Source of the DNA: Actinomycetes bacterium
GTDB lineage: Bacteria; Actinomycetota; Acidimicrobiia; Acidimicrobiales; Palsa-688
Length of the DNA: 64,000 nucleotides
Assembly (NCBI GenBank): GCA_021787365.1
Contig: JAJYMB010000128.1
Location: 43,225 to 107,224, forward strand
Direction: 5' to 3'
Position 1 is the first letter of the stretch, and the number at the start of each line of letters is the position of its first letter. A model generated the notes under the pieces. That model saw only the letters and a program-made list of their open reading frames with translations, searched no databases and had not been told where the DNA came from. The translations under genes and the position numbers were made by a program. Shown piece after piece: positions 40,228 through 48,527 of the stretch.

Positions 40228-41520
40228 TCAGCCAATGCGTTCGAGGACGAGCGGCGCCGGCACAGCCGGCTGCTCCTCGGACACCTCGATCGCCCCTTGG
40301 AGGGCCTGGCGAGCGCGAGCCAGTCGGGCGGGGTCGTCGGTGTGCAGTTCCAGGACCGGCTCGCCCTTTCCCACCTGTTCTCCCGGCTTCACCAGGCAGC
40401 GGACACCGGCACTGGCGCTCACGGGATCTTCCTTCCGGGCTCTGCCGGCGCCCAGACGCCAGCTGGCCACGCCGACCGAACGGGCGTCGAGGCGGGAGAG
40501 GTAACCGGAGCGCTCGGCCAGGACGGGCTCGGTGACTCGGGCGGCCGGCAGCGGCGCGTCGGGGTCGCCGCCCTGGGCCTCGACCATGGCCCTCCAGGTG
40601 GCGAAGGCCGAACCGTCTTCGAGGGCGCCACGCGGGTCCCCCTCCAGTCCGGACAGTTCGAGCATCGCCCTGGCCAGGGCGAGCGTGACTTCCATGAGGT
40701 CGGCTGGGCCCCGGCCCTGCAGTGCCTCGACCGCCTCGGCGACCTCGAGCGCGTTGCCGACAGCCCGGCCGAGGGGGGCTTCCATCGAGGTGACCAGGGC
40801 GGCGACCTTCATGCCGGCGCTCTTGCCGAGGTCGACCATCGCCCGGGCCAGTTCGGCGGCCCTGTCCCGTACGGCCATGAACGCCCCCGAACCGGTCTTC
40901 ACGTCGAGCACGAGCGCCGACGTGCCCTCGGCGATCTTCTTGGACATGATCGACGAAGCGATGAGGGGCACCGACTCGACGGTCCCGGTCACGTCGCGGA
41001 GCGCGTAGAGCTTGCGGTCGGCCGGTGCCAGCGACGCGCCGGCCGCGCAGATGACACAGCCCACCGACTCGAGCTGAGCGCGGATCTCTTCGGTCCCGAG
41101 CTCCGAACGCCACCCCGGGACCGACTCCATCTTGTCGAGCGTCCCTCCTGTGTGGCCGAGCCCACGTCCCGACATCTGGGGGACGGCCCCACCGAGCGAG
41201 GCGAGGAGCGGCACCAAGACGAGCGAGACCTTGTCCCCCACCCCCCCGGTCGAGTGCTTGTCGACTGTGGGCCGGGAAAGCCCCGAGAGGTCGAGGACCT
41301 CGCCGGAGGCGACCATGGCCCGGGCTAGCCCGGTGAGCTCTGAGACCGACATCCCCCGGAAGTAGACGGCCATGAGCCAAGCGGCCATCTGTTCGTCAGG
41401 GATGTCGCCGGCAACGTACGAGGCGACCAGCCAGGAGAGCTCGTCGCCGGCGAGTTCCCGGCCGTCGCGCTTGGCCCGGATCAAGTCGACCGCGTCGAAG
41501 CTGGCGGGCCCGCCGGGCAC
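40228..41520 (-). CDS. deoA: Pyrimidine-nucleoside / thymidine phosphorylase
   Basis: 430 residues. Phosphate-binding motif DKHSTGGVGDKVSL (87-100), SGRGLGHTGGTLDKMESVPG, SSIMSKKIAEGTSALVLDVKTGSGAFM (the Lys/Ser active-site region) and the C-terminal alpha/beta domain are all present. It releases thymine or uracil and (deoxy)ribose-1-phosphate. The length and KTGSGAFM motif fit both thymidine phosphorylase and the broader pyrimidine-nucleoside phosphorylase (pdp), so specificity is open. The GTG start shares one base with the cdd stop (TAGTG). Confidence 0.93.
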   Translation of the reverse strand: MPGGPASFDAVDLIRAKRDGRELAGDELSWLVASYVAGDIPDEQMAAWLMAVYFRGMSVSELTGLARAMVASGEVLDLSGLSRPTVDKHSTGGVGDKVSLVLVPLLASLGGAVPQMSGRGLGHTGGTLDKMESVPGWRSELGTEEIRAQLESVGCVICAAGASLAPADRKLYALRDVTGTVESVPLIASSIMSKKIAEGTSALVLDVKTGSGAFMAVRDRAAELARAMVDLGKSAGMKVAALVTSMEAPLGRAVGNALEVAEAVEALQGRGPADLMEVTLALARAMLELSGLEGDPRGALEDGSAFATWRAMVEAQGGDPDAPLPAARVTEPVLAERSGYLSRLDARSVGVASWRLGAGRARKEDPVSASAGVRCLVKPGEQVGKGEPVLELHTDDPARLARARQALQGAIEVSEEQPAVPAPLVLERIG

Positions 41521-42062
41521 TACCGCCGGCCCCGGGCGCTGGAGCGAACCGTACCGGCCGGGACGGCGCGCCGGCGAGCGACGCTCTTACGGGCCGCGAC
41601 CTTCGCCAGCTCGGAACTGTCGAAGGCACCAGGGAGCAGGTCGCCGAGACGTTGCGGCGCCCTGCCCTCGCCAGCGTCGAGGAGAAGCTCGGGGCCGGCG
41701 TGCTCCATCAGGATTTGGCGGCAACGGCCACAGGGCGGGAGCGCCCTGCCGTCCCCGGCGAGGACGCTCAATGCCACCAGGTGGCTATGGCCGCCGGCAA
41801 CGAGGGCCGACACCAAGCCGCACTCGGCGCAAAGCGTGAGACCGAAGGAAGCGTTCTCCACGTTGCAGCCCGTCACCACCTGCCCGTCCTCGCAGACCCC
41901 GGCGGCGCCAACCTGCAGGCCCGAGTAGGGGGCATAGGCACGCGCCGCTGCTTCGCCGGCGGCACCCCGCAACGCGTCCCAGCTGATCGGTGCGCCGACC
42001 CGCCCGGGGCTGGCCGCAGAGGGTGTCACAGCGTGTCCTGGGCTACCGGCAGGCGCAGGCAT
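41520..42062 (-). CDS. cdd: Cytidine deaminase
   Basis: 180 residues from the ATG at 42060-42062. Zinc and catalytic motif Cys78-Ala-Glu80 (CAEC) with Cys111 and Cys114 (PPCGRCRQ); CNVENASFG binds the ribose. It deaminates cytidine and deoxycytidine to the uracil nucleosides used by DeoA. The first 25 residues and the final Arg-rich tail (SVARRRAVPAG...) are extensions to the usual 130-residue tetrameric form. A TAGTGT box 8 nt upstream of the ATG supports this start; further upstream the frame stays open to 42197 but crosses a palindrome and has atypical composition. Confidence 0.92.
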   Translation of the reverse strand: MPAPAGSPGHAVTPSAASPGRVGAPISWDALRGAAGEAAARAYAPYSGLQVGAAGVCEDGQVVTGCNVENASFGLTLCAECGLVSALVAGGHSHLVALSVLAGDGRALPPCGRCRQILMEHAGPELLLDAGEGRAPQRLGDLLPGAFDSSELAKVAARKSVARRRAVPAGTVRSSARGRR

Positions 42063-42070
42063 CTTCGTGC

Positions 42071-42076
42071 ACACTA
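42071..42076 (-). promoter_or_regulatory. TAGTGT -10 candidate for cdd-deoA
   Basis: On the coding strand TAGTGT is followed by 8 nt and the cdd ATG. It fits TAnnnT and implies a 5' UTR of only a few bases. No Shine-Dalgarno is visible. Confidence 0.4.
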
Positions 42077-42097
42077 CACGAGCCGGCGTGCCCACGA

Positions 42098-42202
42098 AAC
42101 TGGTGAACGTGGAAACAAAAAGGGTGGATCCGTCAGATCTAGGACCAAAAATTGGCCCTATTTCTGATGGAAGCGCCTCTTGGGCCATCGCGTCCACCAG
42201 TT
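42098..42202. promoter_or_regulatory. Nested palindrome upstream of cdd
   Basis: A central imperfect palindrome runs 42129-42171. Its arms TCCGTCAGATCTAGG and CCTATTTCTGATGGA match at 12 of 15 positions, with an inner CCAA-AAA-TTGG. Outer arms AACTGGTG (42098-42105) and CACCAGTT (42195-42202) enclose it. It lies 35-140 bp upstream of the cdd start, a natural place for an operator of the nucleoside genes. It is AT-richer than its surroundings and shares CTGGTG/CACCAG arms with the element at 507-579. Confidence 0.55.
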
Positions 42203-42263
42203 CTGTGCCCCCCTGAGCCCTGGCGGCACGGCGACGCGCTGGAGCCCGGGAGGCAGCACTCTG

Positions 42264-43550
42264 TCACTCCCGGCTGTAGGGTACGCCGTCGGCCGCCGGC
42301 GGGCGCACCCGCCCCACGAGGCCGGACACCACCGCGATCGTTATCACATAGGGCGTCATCGACAGGAATGGCGAGGGGATGCCGACGTTCAAAACGGCGA
42401 GAAAGCTCTGCAGCGAGATCGAGAAGCCGAAAAGGAGCGCCGCACCGAGCGCCCCGAAGGGCCGCCAGCGGCCGAAGATCATCGCGGCCAGCGCCACGTA
42501 ACCGAGACCGGCCGTCATGTCGGCCGAGAACTCGCCGATCGAGCCGATGGTAAACGAGGCGCCGCCTATGCCGGCGATCACGCCGCCCAGGATCACGTTG
42601 CGGTAGCGGACGGAGAGGACGTGGATGCCCACGGTCTCGGCGGCCCGGGGGTGCTCGCTCACGGCCCGCGCCCGGAGCCCCCAACGGGTCTGGAACAGCG
42701 CCACTTGGACGACGACGAGCAGCACGGCCGCGCCATAGACGAAGACGTTTTGGTAGAACAGGACCGGCCCGAGGATGGGGATCTTGTCGAGCAGAGGGAT
42801 CCCGGCCGGGGAGAACGTCGAGGGGCTGTTGAGCGTGGCCTGGTAGGGCGTGAGGACCTGCTCGGTGAGGAAGTTGGTGAGCCCGGTGCAAAAAGCGACT
42901 ATCACGACACCCACGATGATCTGGTCCGCGCCGTAGCGCAGGGCCAGGAAGGCGAGCAGCGCGCCGAAGATGGCCCCGGCCACGGCGCCGGCGACCACCC
43001 CCGCCCAGAGGACACCGGTCGCGCTGCCGATCATCGCACCCAAGAAGGCGCCGGCCAGGAACTGGCCCTCGATCGCTATGTTGACCACGCCCGAGCGCTC
43101 GCACATGACCCCCGACAGCGCCCCGTAGACGAGCGGGGTGGCCGACACCAGCGTCTCCGCCAGCATCTGCTCGAAGTTGAGCGTGTTTCCTCTCGCCGCC
43201 CAGGCGAGGAGCGCCCAGATGAAGACCGTTACGCCGGCGCCGAAGGTCAGGTAGCTCCCGCGCGGGCGGGCCCGGACGAGCAGGGCGGCGCCGAGACCGG
43301 CGCACACGACCGCCAGGGCGATCGAAACCCACCGGACTGGCATCACGAGTGGGGCGAGACCTATCGCCGGCGGCGCGCTCAGCAGGAAGGTCGCCTTGGC
43401 GTCAGAAGGGACGCCGGCGCCGAAGGCGAGCACCATGATGGCGGCCAGCGCCAAGAGGAATGCCCCCATCCCGCGCACCCTGGCCGAGGTGACGACCCGC
43501 CCTTCGGGGGCAGCCACGAGGTCGGAAGGTGCTAGTTCGACGACGCTCAC
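42264..43550 (-). CDS. Nucleoside ABC transporter permease 2 (NupQ/YufQ type)
   Basis: 428 residues and about nine or ten helices. Conserved branched-chain/ribose-type permease segments are SATPLVYGALSGVMCERSGVVNIAIEGQFLAGAFLGAM, ALRYGADQIIVGVVIVAFCTGLTNFL, and RAVSEHPRAAETVGIHVLSVRYRNVILGGVIAGIGGASFTIGSIGEFSADMTAGLGYVALAAMIFGRW. It pairs with the next permease for nucleoside uptake. The GTG start overlaps the permease 1 stop (GTGA at 43547-43550). The start is moved in from a much longer open frame that runs antisense-like through permease 1. Confidence 0.9.
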   Translation of the reverse strand: MSVVELAPSDLVAAPEGRVVTSARVRGMGAFLLALAAIMVLAFGAGVPSDAKATFLLSAPPAIGLAPLVMPVRWVSIALAVVCAGLGAALLVRARPRGSYLTFGAGVTVFIWALLAWAARGNTLNFEQMLAETLVSATPLVYGALSGVMCERSGVVNIAIEGQFLAGAFLGAMIGSATGVLWAGVVAGAVAGAIFGALLAFLALRYGADQIIVGVVIVAFCTGLTNFLTEQVLTPYQATLNSPSTFSPAGIPLLDKIPILGPVLFYQNVFVYGAAVLLVVVQVALFQTRWGLRARAVSEHPRAAETVGIHVLSVRYRNVILGGVIAGIGGASFTIGSIGEFSADMTAGLGYVALAAMIFGRWRPFGALGAALLFGFSISLQSFLAVLNVGIPSPFLSMTPYVITIAVVSGLVGRVRPPAADGVPYSRE

Positions 43551-44830
43551 GCTCCCCACCCCTTGGTGAAGAGGAGGATCTTGCCCGCCCCCGCTTCTCG
43601 GAGACGGAAGATCTCGCGCACGAGCGCGGGCGTCGCGACCAGGAACACGATCACGGCCTGGATCACCTGGGTGAGGTCGAGGGGGATGTTGGTGTTCGCC
43701 TGCAGGTAGCGCCCCCCGGTGGAGAGGGCGGCGAAAAGGAGCGAGCCGAGGACCACGCCGAGGGGGCGGTTCCGCCCGAGCAGGGCGACAGTTATGGCGT
43801 TGAAGCCGTTGTTGCCCCCGTAGCCGCTGGAGAGGAAGAAGTCGGTGCCAGACAGCGTGGACATGCCGGCGAGGCCGACCAGTGCGCCCGAGATCGTGAG
43901 CACGAGGATGGTCGCCTTGCTGGCGTCCATCCCGGCGGTCCGGCCGGCCGAGGGGTTGGCGCCGATCACCTTGAACTCGAAACCGAGCGTGCCCCTCTTC
44001 ATGAACCACGCCGCTGCCGCCGCCACTCCGAGAGCCACGAGGAACCCGACGTTGACCCGGAGCCCTCCGCCGAAGAGGTGGGGCAGCCGGGCGCTCGCCG
44101 GCACGGTGCGCGAGATGGCGTTGCTCTGGCCGGGCTGCTGCAGAGGGGGCGTGACGAGCAGGTAGTTGAGCAGGTTCAAAAAGATGTAGTTGAGCATGAT
44201 CGTGACGATCACCTCGTGCGCGCCGGTGCGGGCTTTCAGTATCCCCGGGATGAAACCGGCCACGGCCCCGCCGGCAGCACCGGCCAGGACGACCAGGACG
44301 AGGTGCGGGACGAGCGGCAGGTGGACCCCGAAGCCGACATAGGTGGCAGCGATGGCACCGGCGATCAACTGGCCCTGCCCCCCGATGTTGAAGACCCCGG
44401 TCGAAAAGCCGATCGCGACCCCCGTACCGGCCAGGATGAGCGGCGTCGCCGAGACCATCGTCTCGGAGATGGGCGTGAACGCCGCCGCCCAGCCCTGCCC
44501 GGTGGAAATGGCGTGCCCGACAGCGGAGGGGCTGAAGATCGAGCCGGTGAAGAGCGCGCCGAAAGCGTTGCCCAAGGTGGAGAATATGACAGAAAGCGAG
44601 TGGCCGGGAGCGGACCCGATCTGGCCCCAAGCTGTGAGGGTCGCGGGCGTCGTGACCACGATCAAGATCGCTCCTACGAAAAGCCCGAACACGATGGCGC
44701 AGAAGCTGACCACGGCGACGTTCGCCTCCGCCGTCCAACGAAGGGCGCGCAGCCACCACGGAGGAGGCGCGGCGCCGGGTGCGCCCTGCTCGGAGAGCGT
44801 CTCCTCGGGAGGGGCAGCGGCCGTCGTCAA
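43547..44830 (-). CDS. Nucleoside ABC transporter permease 1 (NupP/YufP type)
   Basis: 427 residues and about nine helices: SETMVSATPLILAGTGVAIGFSTGVFNIGGQGQLIAGAIAATYVGF, GAHEVIVTIMLNYIFLNLLNYLL, and FEFKVIGANPSAGRTAGMDASKATILVLTISGALVGLAGMSTLSGTDFFLSSGYGGNNGFNAITVALLGRNRPLGV. The IVTIMLNYI segment is typical of nucleoside importers linked to BMP binding proteins. The TTG start overlaps the ATPase stop (TTGA). Confidence 0.9.
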   Translation of the reverse strand: MTTAAAPPEETLSEQGAPGAAPPPWWLRALRWTAEANVAVVSFCAIVFGLFVGAILIVVTTPATLTAWGQIGSAPGHSLSVIFSTLGNAFGALFTGSIFSPSAVGHAISTGQGWAAAFTPISETMVSATPLILAGTGVAIGFSTGVFNIGGQGQLIAGAIAATYVGFGVHLPLVPHLVLVVLAGAAGGAVAGFIPGILKARTGAHEVIVTIMLNYIFLNLLNYLLVTPPLQQPGQSNAISRTVPASARLPHLFGGGLRVNVGFLVALGVAAAAAWFMKRGTLGFEFKVIGANPSAGRTAGMDASKATILVLTISGALVGLAGMSTLSGTDFFLSSGYGGNNGFNAITVALLGRNRPLGVVLGSLLFAALSTGGRYLQANTNIPLDLTQVIQAVIVFLVATPALVREIFRLREAGAGKILLFTKGWGA

Positions 44831-46407
44831 GGCCGGTCTCCGTCCCCGGCCCGCTCGCCGTCCCCAGCCGGGGGGGCTTCGCCGGCGCCGTCTTTCGCGC
44901 CTTGGTCCACCCCGGCCATCATGAGGCCGATCTGCTCGCGCGAGGTGGTGGGCGGGACGATGCCCACGATGCGCCCCCGGTACATGACGGCCACCCGGTC
45001 ACCCAGCGCGAGGACCTCGTCGAGCTCCGAGGAAACGACCAGCACGGCGCAACCCCGGTCCCGCTCGGCCACGATCCGCCGGTGGACGTACTCGATCGAA
45101 CCGACGTCCAAGCCCCTTGTCGGCTGGGACGCCACCAGCAGCTTGACCGGGCGCGAGAGCTCCCGGGCCACCACTACTTTTTGCTGGTTGCCACCTGAGA
45201 GGGTGGACACTGGCAGCTCCGCTGACGACGCCCTGATGTCGAACTCTTTCAGCTTTTCCTGGCCGCCGGCGCGTACCCGAGCGAGGTTGCGCGCGCCCAG
45301 CCTCGCGTACGGCGCCTGGTCGTAGACGTCGAGGACGAGGTTGTCCGCGATCGTCATGGGTAGCACCAGCCCGTCTGCCTGGCGGTCTTCTGGGATGTTG
45401 GCTATACCGGCCCGGAGCCTCTGGCGTGGCGACGCCTGCGTGATCTCGCGGCCCTCGAGGCGGACCGAACCGGACACCCGGTCGTGGTCCGTCAAACCTG
45501 TGACTGCCTGGGCTAGCTCGGTCTGCCCGTTGCCCTGCACGCCGGCAACGGCAACTATCTCCCCCGCCCGCACGTCGAGCGAGACGTGGTCCACCACCTT
45601 GAGGCCCCGCTCGTCCACCACGGTGAGGTCCGAGACCTCGAGCACCGGCGGGCCTGGCTCCGCTGGCTTCTTGTTGACCACGAGCTCTACCTCTCGCCCG
45701 ACCATCATCGAGGCGAGCTCGGCCTCCCCGCTTTCCGCCGGCGTCGTGCGGCCGGCCACCCGTCCGAGGCGCATGACCGTGATGCGATCGGCGACGGCGA
45801 GCACTTCCTTCAGCTTGTGCGTTATAAAGAGCACCGACCGGCCCGAGGCAGCGAGCGAGCGGATGATCTTGAAGAGGGCCTCGGTCTCCTGCGGGGTGAG
45901 GACCGCGGTCGGTTCGTCCAAGATGAGCACCTGGGCGTCGCGGACCAGGGCCTTTAGGATTTCCACCCTTTGCTGCGCCCCGACCGGCAGGTTTTCCACG
46001 CGTGCGTCGGGGTCGACATCGAGGCCAAACTCTTTGGACAGGCGGCGGATATCGGCACGCGCTCGGCGCCTGTCGAGGAAGCCGAAGCGGCGTACCGGCT
46101 CGAAACCGAGCACGATGTTTTCGGCCACGGTAAAGACGGGCACGAGCATGAAGTGCTGGTGCACCATGCCGATCCCCTTGCGCACAGCGTCGCCCGGGTC
46201 CCTGAAGTGGACGGTCTCCCCGTCGACCCTGATCTCGCCCGCGTCGGCACGGAAGAGGCCGAAAAGAATGTTCATCAAGGTCGTCTTGCCCGCGCCGTTC
46301 TCCCCGAGGAGGCAGTGCACTTCGCCCTCCTCCACCGTGAGGTCGACCCGGTCGTTGGCCACGAGCGGCCCGAAGGCCTTGGTTATGCCGGCGAGCTCGA
46401 GCTTCAT
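44827..46407 (-). CDS. Nucleoside ABC transporter ATPase, duplicated (NupO/YufO type)
   Basis: 526 residues with two ATP-binding domains. Domain 1: Walker A GENGAGKT (35-42), GMVHQHFMLVPVFTVAENIVLG, LPVGAQQRVEILKAL, LILDEPTAVLTP. Domain 2 (from about 260): GVQGNGQTELAQAV replaces a normal Walker A, with LSGGNQQKVVVARELSRPVKLLVASQPTRGLDVG; this asymmetry is normal in sugar and nucleoside importers. A 25-residue Gly/Glu/Asp tail ends the protein. The ATG at 46405-46407 is chosen because it begins the family start MKLELAGITKAFG. Confidence 0.93.
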   Translation of the reverse strand: MKLELAGITKAFGPLVANDRVDLTVEEGEVHCLLGENGAGKTTLMNILFGLFRADAGEIRVDGETVHFRDPGDAVRKGIGMVHQHFMLVPVFTVAENIVLGFEPVRRFGFLDRRRARADIRRLSKEFGLDVDPDARVENLPVGAQQRVEILKALVRDAQVLILDEPTAVLTPQETEALFKIIRSLAASGRSVLFITHKLKEVLAVADRITVMRLGRVAGRTTPAESGEAELASMMVGREVELVVNKKPAEPGPPVLEVSDLTVVDERGLKVVDHVSLDVRAGEIVAVAGVQGNGQTELAQAVTGLTDHDRVSGSVRLEGREITQASPRQRLRAGIANIPEDRQADGLVLPMTIADNLVLDVYDQAPYARLGARNLARVRAGGQEKLKEFDIRASSAELPVSTLSGGNQQKVVVARELSRPVKLLVASQPTRGLDVGSIEYVHRRIVAERDRGCAVLVVSSELDEVLALGDRVAVMYRGRIVGIVPPTTSREQIGLMMAGVDQGAKDGAGEAPPAGDGERAGDGDRP

Positions 46408-46465
46408 GTCCGCCGCCCCCGGGCTGCCCGCAAAGCCGCCTGCCTCCCCGGCCCAGGCCAGAAAG

Positions 46466-46480
46466 TTCCCGGGCCGGGAA
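46466..46480 (-). terminator. Hairpin between bmpA and the ATPase gene
   Basis: TTCCCGG-G-CCGGGAA is a perfect 7-1-7 inverted repeat 19 bp past the binding-protein stop, followed on the coding strand by CTTTCT. Such hairpins often lower expression of the membrane and ATPase genes relative to the binding protein. It could also be an operator because of its symmetry. Confidence 0.45.
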
Positions 46481-46499
46481 ACAAGGGCATGGCGCTCGG

Positions 46500-47693
46500 C
46501 TAGCTGGCGGGGTAGGAGTTGGGGTCGAGGGAGATCTTGCCGGCGATTATGCCAGCCCTGATCTTGTTGAGGGCGGACTTCACTTTGACGGGGATCTTCG
46601 AAGCAAAGGTGTGGAACGGGGACAGCGCGACGCCTCCATTGGCCAGCGTGCCGATGTAGTTCCCTCCCTGGAAGGTCCCCTTGGCGGCCGTCACGACCGC
46701 GTGGGCCACCGAAGCCACGATGCCCTTGGTGACGCTCGTGATGAAGATCGAGCAGTACTGGGGCGCCGAAACGCAACCGTCGGTGTCCACCCACTCCATC
46801 CAGTGCCCCGCCCCGGCCTGTTTCACCGCGGCGGCAGCCCCGAGGCCAACCGCCCCTGCGACCGGGAAGATGATGTCTGCACCCTCGGCCATGAGGGTCT
46901 GGGCGTCGGTCTTGCCGAGGGACTGGTTGGTGAAGTCGTTGGTGAACAGGCCCTTACCCGCGAAGCTCCCCGAGGCGAAGTTGCGGTGCTTGGCCGGCGT
47001 CCACCCGAGGGCCACGACGTGGGCATGGTTGACCTTGTCGTAGTAGCGCACGCCGGCCACCCACCCGTCCATGTAGATGGTCACGGTCGGGATGTCCTGG
47101 CCCCCGAAGGTGCCGACTTTGCCCGTCTTGCTCATAGCGGCTGCGAGGTAGCCACCGAGGAAGGCGTCCTGGTTGGTGTCGTAGTGGAGCGCCAGCACGT
47201 TCTTTATCTTCGGCGTGTAGGTGTAGTCGACGATCGAGAACTTCTGCGTGGGGTGGGCCTTGGCCGCCGCGGCAGTGGCGTTTGCCATGTCGAAGCCGAC
47301 CGTGACGATGATGCCGCATTTCTCATGGATGAAGTCGTTTATGTTGGGTACGTAATCGCTCGTCGAGGTCGACGACAAAAAGGTGTACCTGAGCCCGGGG
47401 ATGGCCTTGGCGGCCACCTTCAGGCCTTGGTAGGCGGAGGCGTTGAACGAGCGGTCGTTGATGCCGCCCGTGTCGGTCACCTCGCAGGCAAGGAAACCCG
47501 TCTTGGTGGCGTGCGCCACACCGGACGCTTCCGCGTAACTGGTGGCCTGGCCGGCCGCCACGCTCACGCTGGCGGCGAATGCAACCACAGAAAGTGCGGC
47601 AGCTGGCTTCCTCCATCTGCTGGGGTTGGGACGCGGCTTGGCGAGCCGGACGAGCTCACGTGCCCGCAATGCTCCCCCTCGTTCTTTGCTCAA
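46500..47693 (-). CDS. BMP/PnrA family nucleoside-binding protein
   Basis: 397 residues from a TTG at 47691-47693 with an AAAGGA site upstream. The N-terminus (about 30 polar/basic residues, then AALSVVAFAASVSVAAG) is a signal peptide with a long n-region and no lipobox. The mature part has the BMP signature TGGINDRSFNASAYQGLK, then IIVTVGFDMANA, QDAFLGGYLAAAMSKTGKVGTFGG and GADIIFPVAGAVGLGAAAAVKQAG. The family binds purine and other nucleosides for ABC import. It heads the transporter genes, 62 bp after map. Confidence 0.9.
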   Translation of the reverse strand: MSKERGGALRARELVRLAKPRPNPSRWRKPAAALSVVAFAASVSVAAGQATSYAEASGVAHATKTGFLACEVTDTGGINDRSFNASAYQGLKVAAKAIPGLRYTFLSSTSTSDYVPNINDFIHEKCGIIVTVGFDMANATAAAAKAHPTQKFSIVDYTYTPKIKNVLALHYDTNQDAFLGGYLAAAMSKTGKVGTFGGQDIPTVTIYMDGWVAGVRYYDKVNHAHVVALGWTPAKHRNFASGSFAGKGLFTNDFTNQSLGKTDAQTLMAEGADIIFPVAGAVGLGAAAAVKQAGAGHWMEWVDTDGCVSAPQYCSIFITSVTKGIVASVAHAVVTAAKGTFQGGNYIGTLANGGVALSPFHTFASKIPVKVKSALNKIRAGIIAGKISLDPNSYPAS

Positions 47694-47755
47694 TGGACCT
47701 TTCCTTTCTCGGTCTCCGGACACTTTGGACGTCCCGAGCGTAGCCCTCGAGCAGT

Positions 47756-48499
47756 TCAGGCGGGGAGCGTCAGGATTTCGGGGCCGTCGTCGGTGATGGC
47801 GATCGTGTGTTCGAAGTGGGCCGAGAGGCTGCCGTCGGCGGTGACCACGGTCCAGCCGTCCTCGAGAAGCACGGTGTCGGCTGCACCCATGTTGACCATG
47901 GGCTCGACCGCGAAGACCATCCCGGTGCGGAGCTTCGGCCCCGGGGTGCCCGGCCAGTAGTTGGGCACGGCGGGCTCTTCGTGCATCTGGGTCCCGATGG
48001 CGTGGCCCACGTAACCCCGTACCACCGAGAAGCCCGCCCCTTCGGCCACTGTCTGCACGGCGTACCCCACCTCATGGAGACGGTTGCCGGCCACGAGCTG
48101 CCCGATGCCGGCGGCCAGGCTCTCTTCGGTGACGCGCAACAATTTCTCCGTAAGAGGGGGTATGTCCCCCACCGCCACCGTCACGGCTGCGTCGCCGTGG
48201 TACCCCTCCACGATCGCACCGCAGTCGAGAGAGATGATGTCGCCCTCCCGGAGCACGTAGCTGCCGGGGATCCCATGCACGATCACGTTGTTGGGCGACG
48301 TGCAGATGACTGCCGGGAACCCGTGGTAGCCGAGGAAGTTGGAGCGCGCCGAGCGCTTCTCGAGGACGTCGCGCGCCACGCGGTCGAGTCGCGCCGTCGT
48401 GACCCCCGGCCGCGCCGCGGCGGAGGTGGCAGCCAGCATCTCGGCCACCACGCGCCCGGCTTTGCGCATTTTGGCGATCTCGTCTGGGCGTCGCCTCAT
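47756..48499 (-). CDS. map: Methionine aminopeptidase type I
   Basis: 247 residues from the ATG at 48497-48499. The dinuclear metal ligands are in SLDCGAIVEGYHGDAAVTV (two Asp), GYVGHAIGTQMHEEP (His), MVFAVEPMVN (Glu) and SAHFEHTIAIT (Glu). It removes the initiator Met from nascent proteins. It follows adk as in the canonical spc operon, but the next genes on this strand are bmpA and the transporter instead of infA-rpmJ. A TTG three codons upstream is an alternative start. Confidence 0.95.
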   Translation of the reverse strand: MRRRPDEIAKMRKAGRVVAEMLAATSAAARPGVTTARLDRVARDVLEKRSARSNFLGYHGFPAVICTSPNNVIVHGIPGSYVLREGDIISLDCGAIVEGYHGDAAVTVAVGDIPPLTEKLLRVTEESLAAGIGQLVAGNRLHEVGYAVQTVAEGAGFSVVRGYVGHAIGTQMHEEPAVPNYWPGTPGPKLRTGMVFAVEPMVNMGAADTVLLEDGWTVVTADGSLSAHFEHTIAITDDGPEILTLPA

Positions 48500-48527
48500 G
48501 GCGCCCAAGCTAGTAGCTGGCGCGCGA

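Noticed and set aside
42063..42197. Longer N-terminus for cytidine deaminase
   Set aside because: The extension crosses an AT-richer palindrome and a TAGTGT box and has no Shine-Dalgarno; the ATG at 42062 fits better.
42264..44759. Single 831-codon permease frame
   Set aside because: Its N-terminal half is an off-frame reading of permease 1; the real permease 2 starts at the GTGA overlap at 43550.
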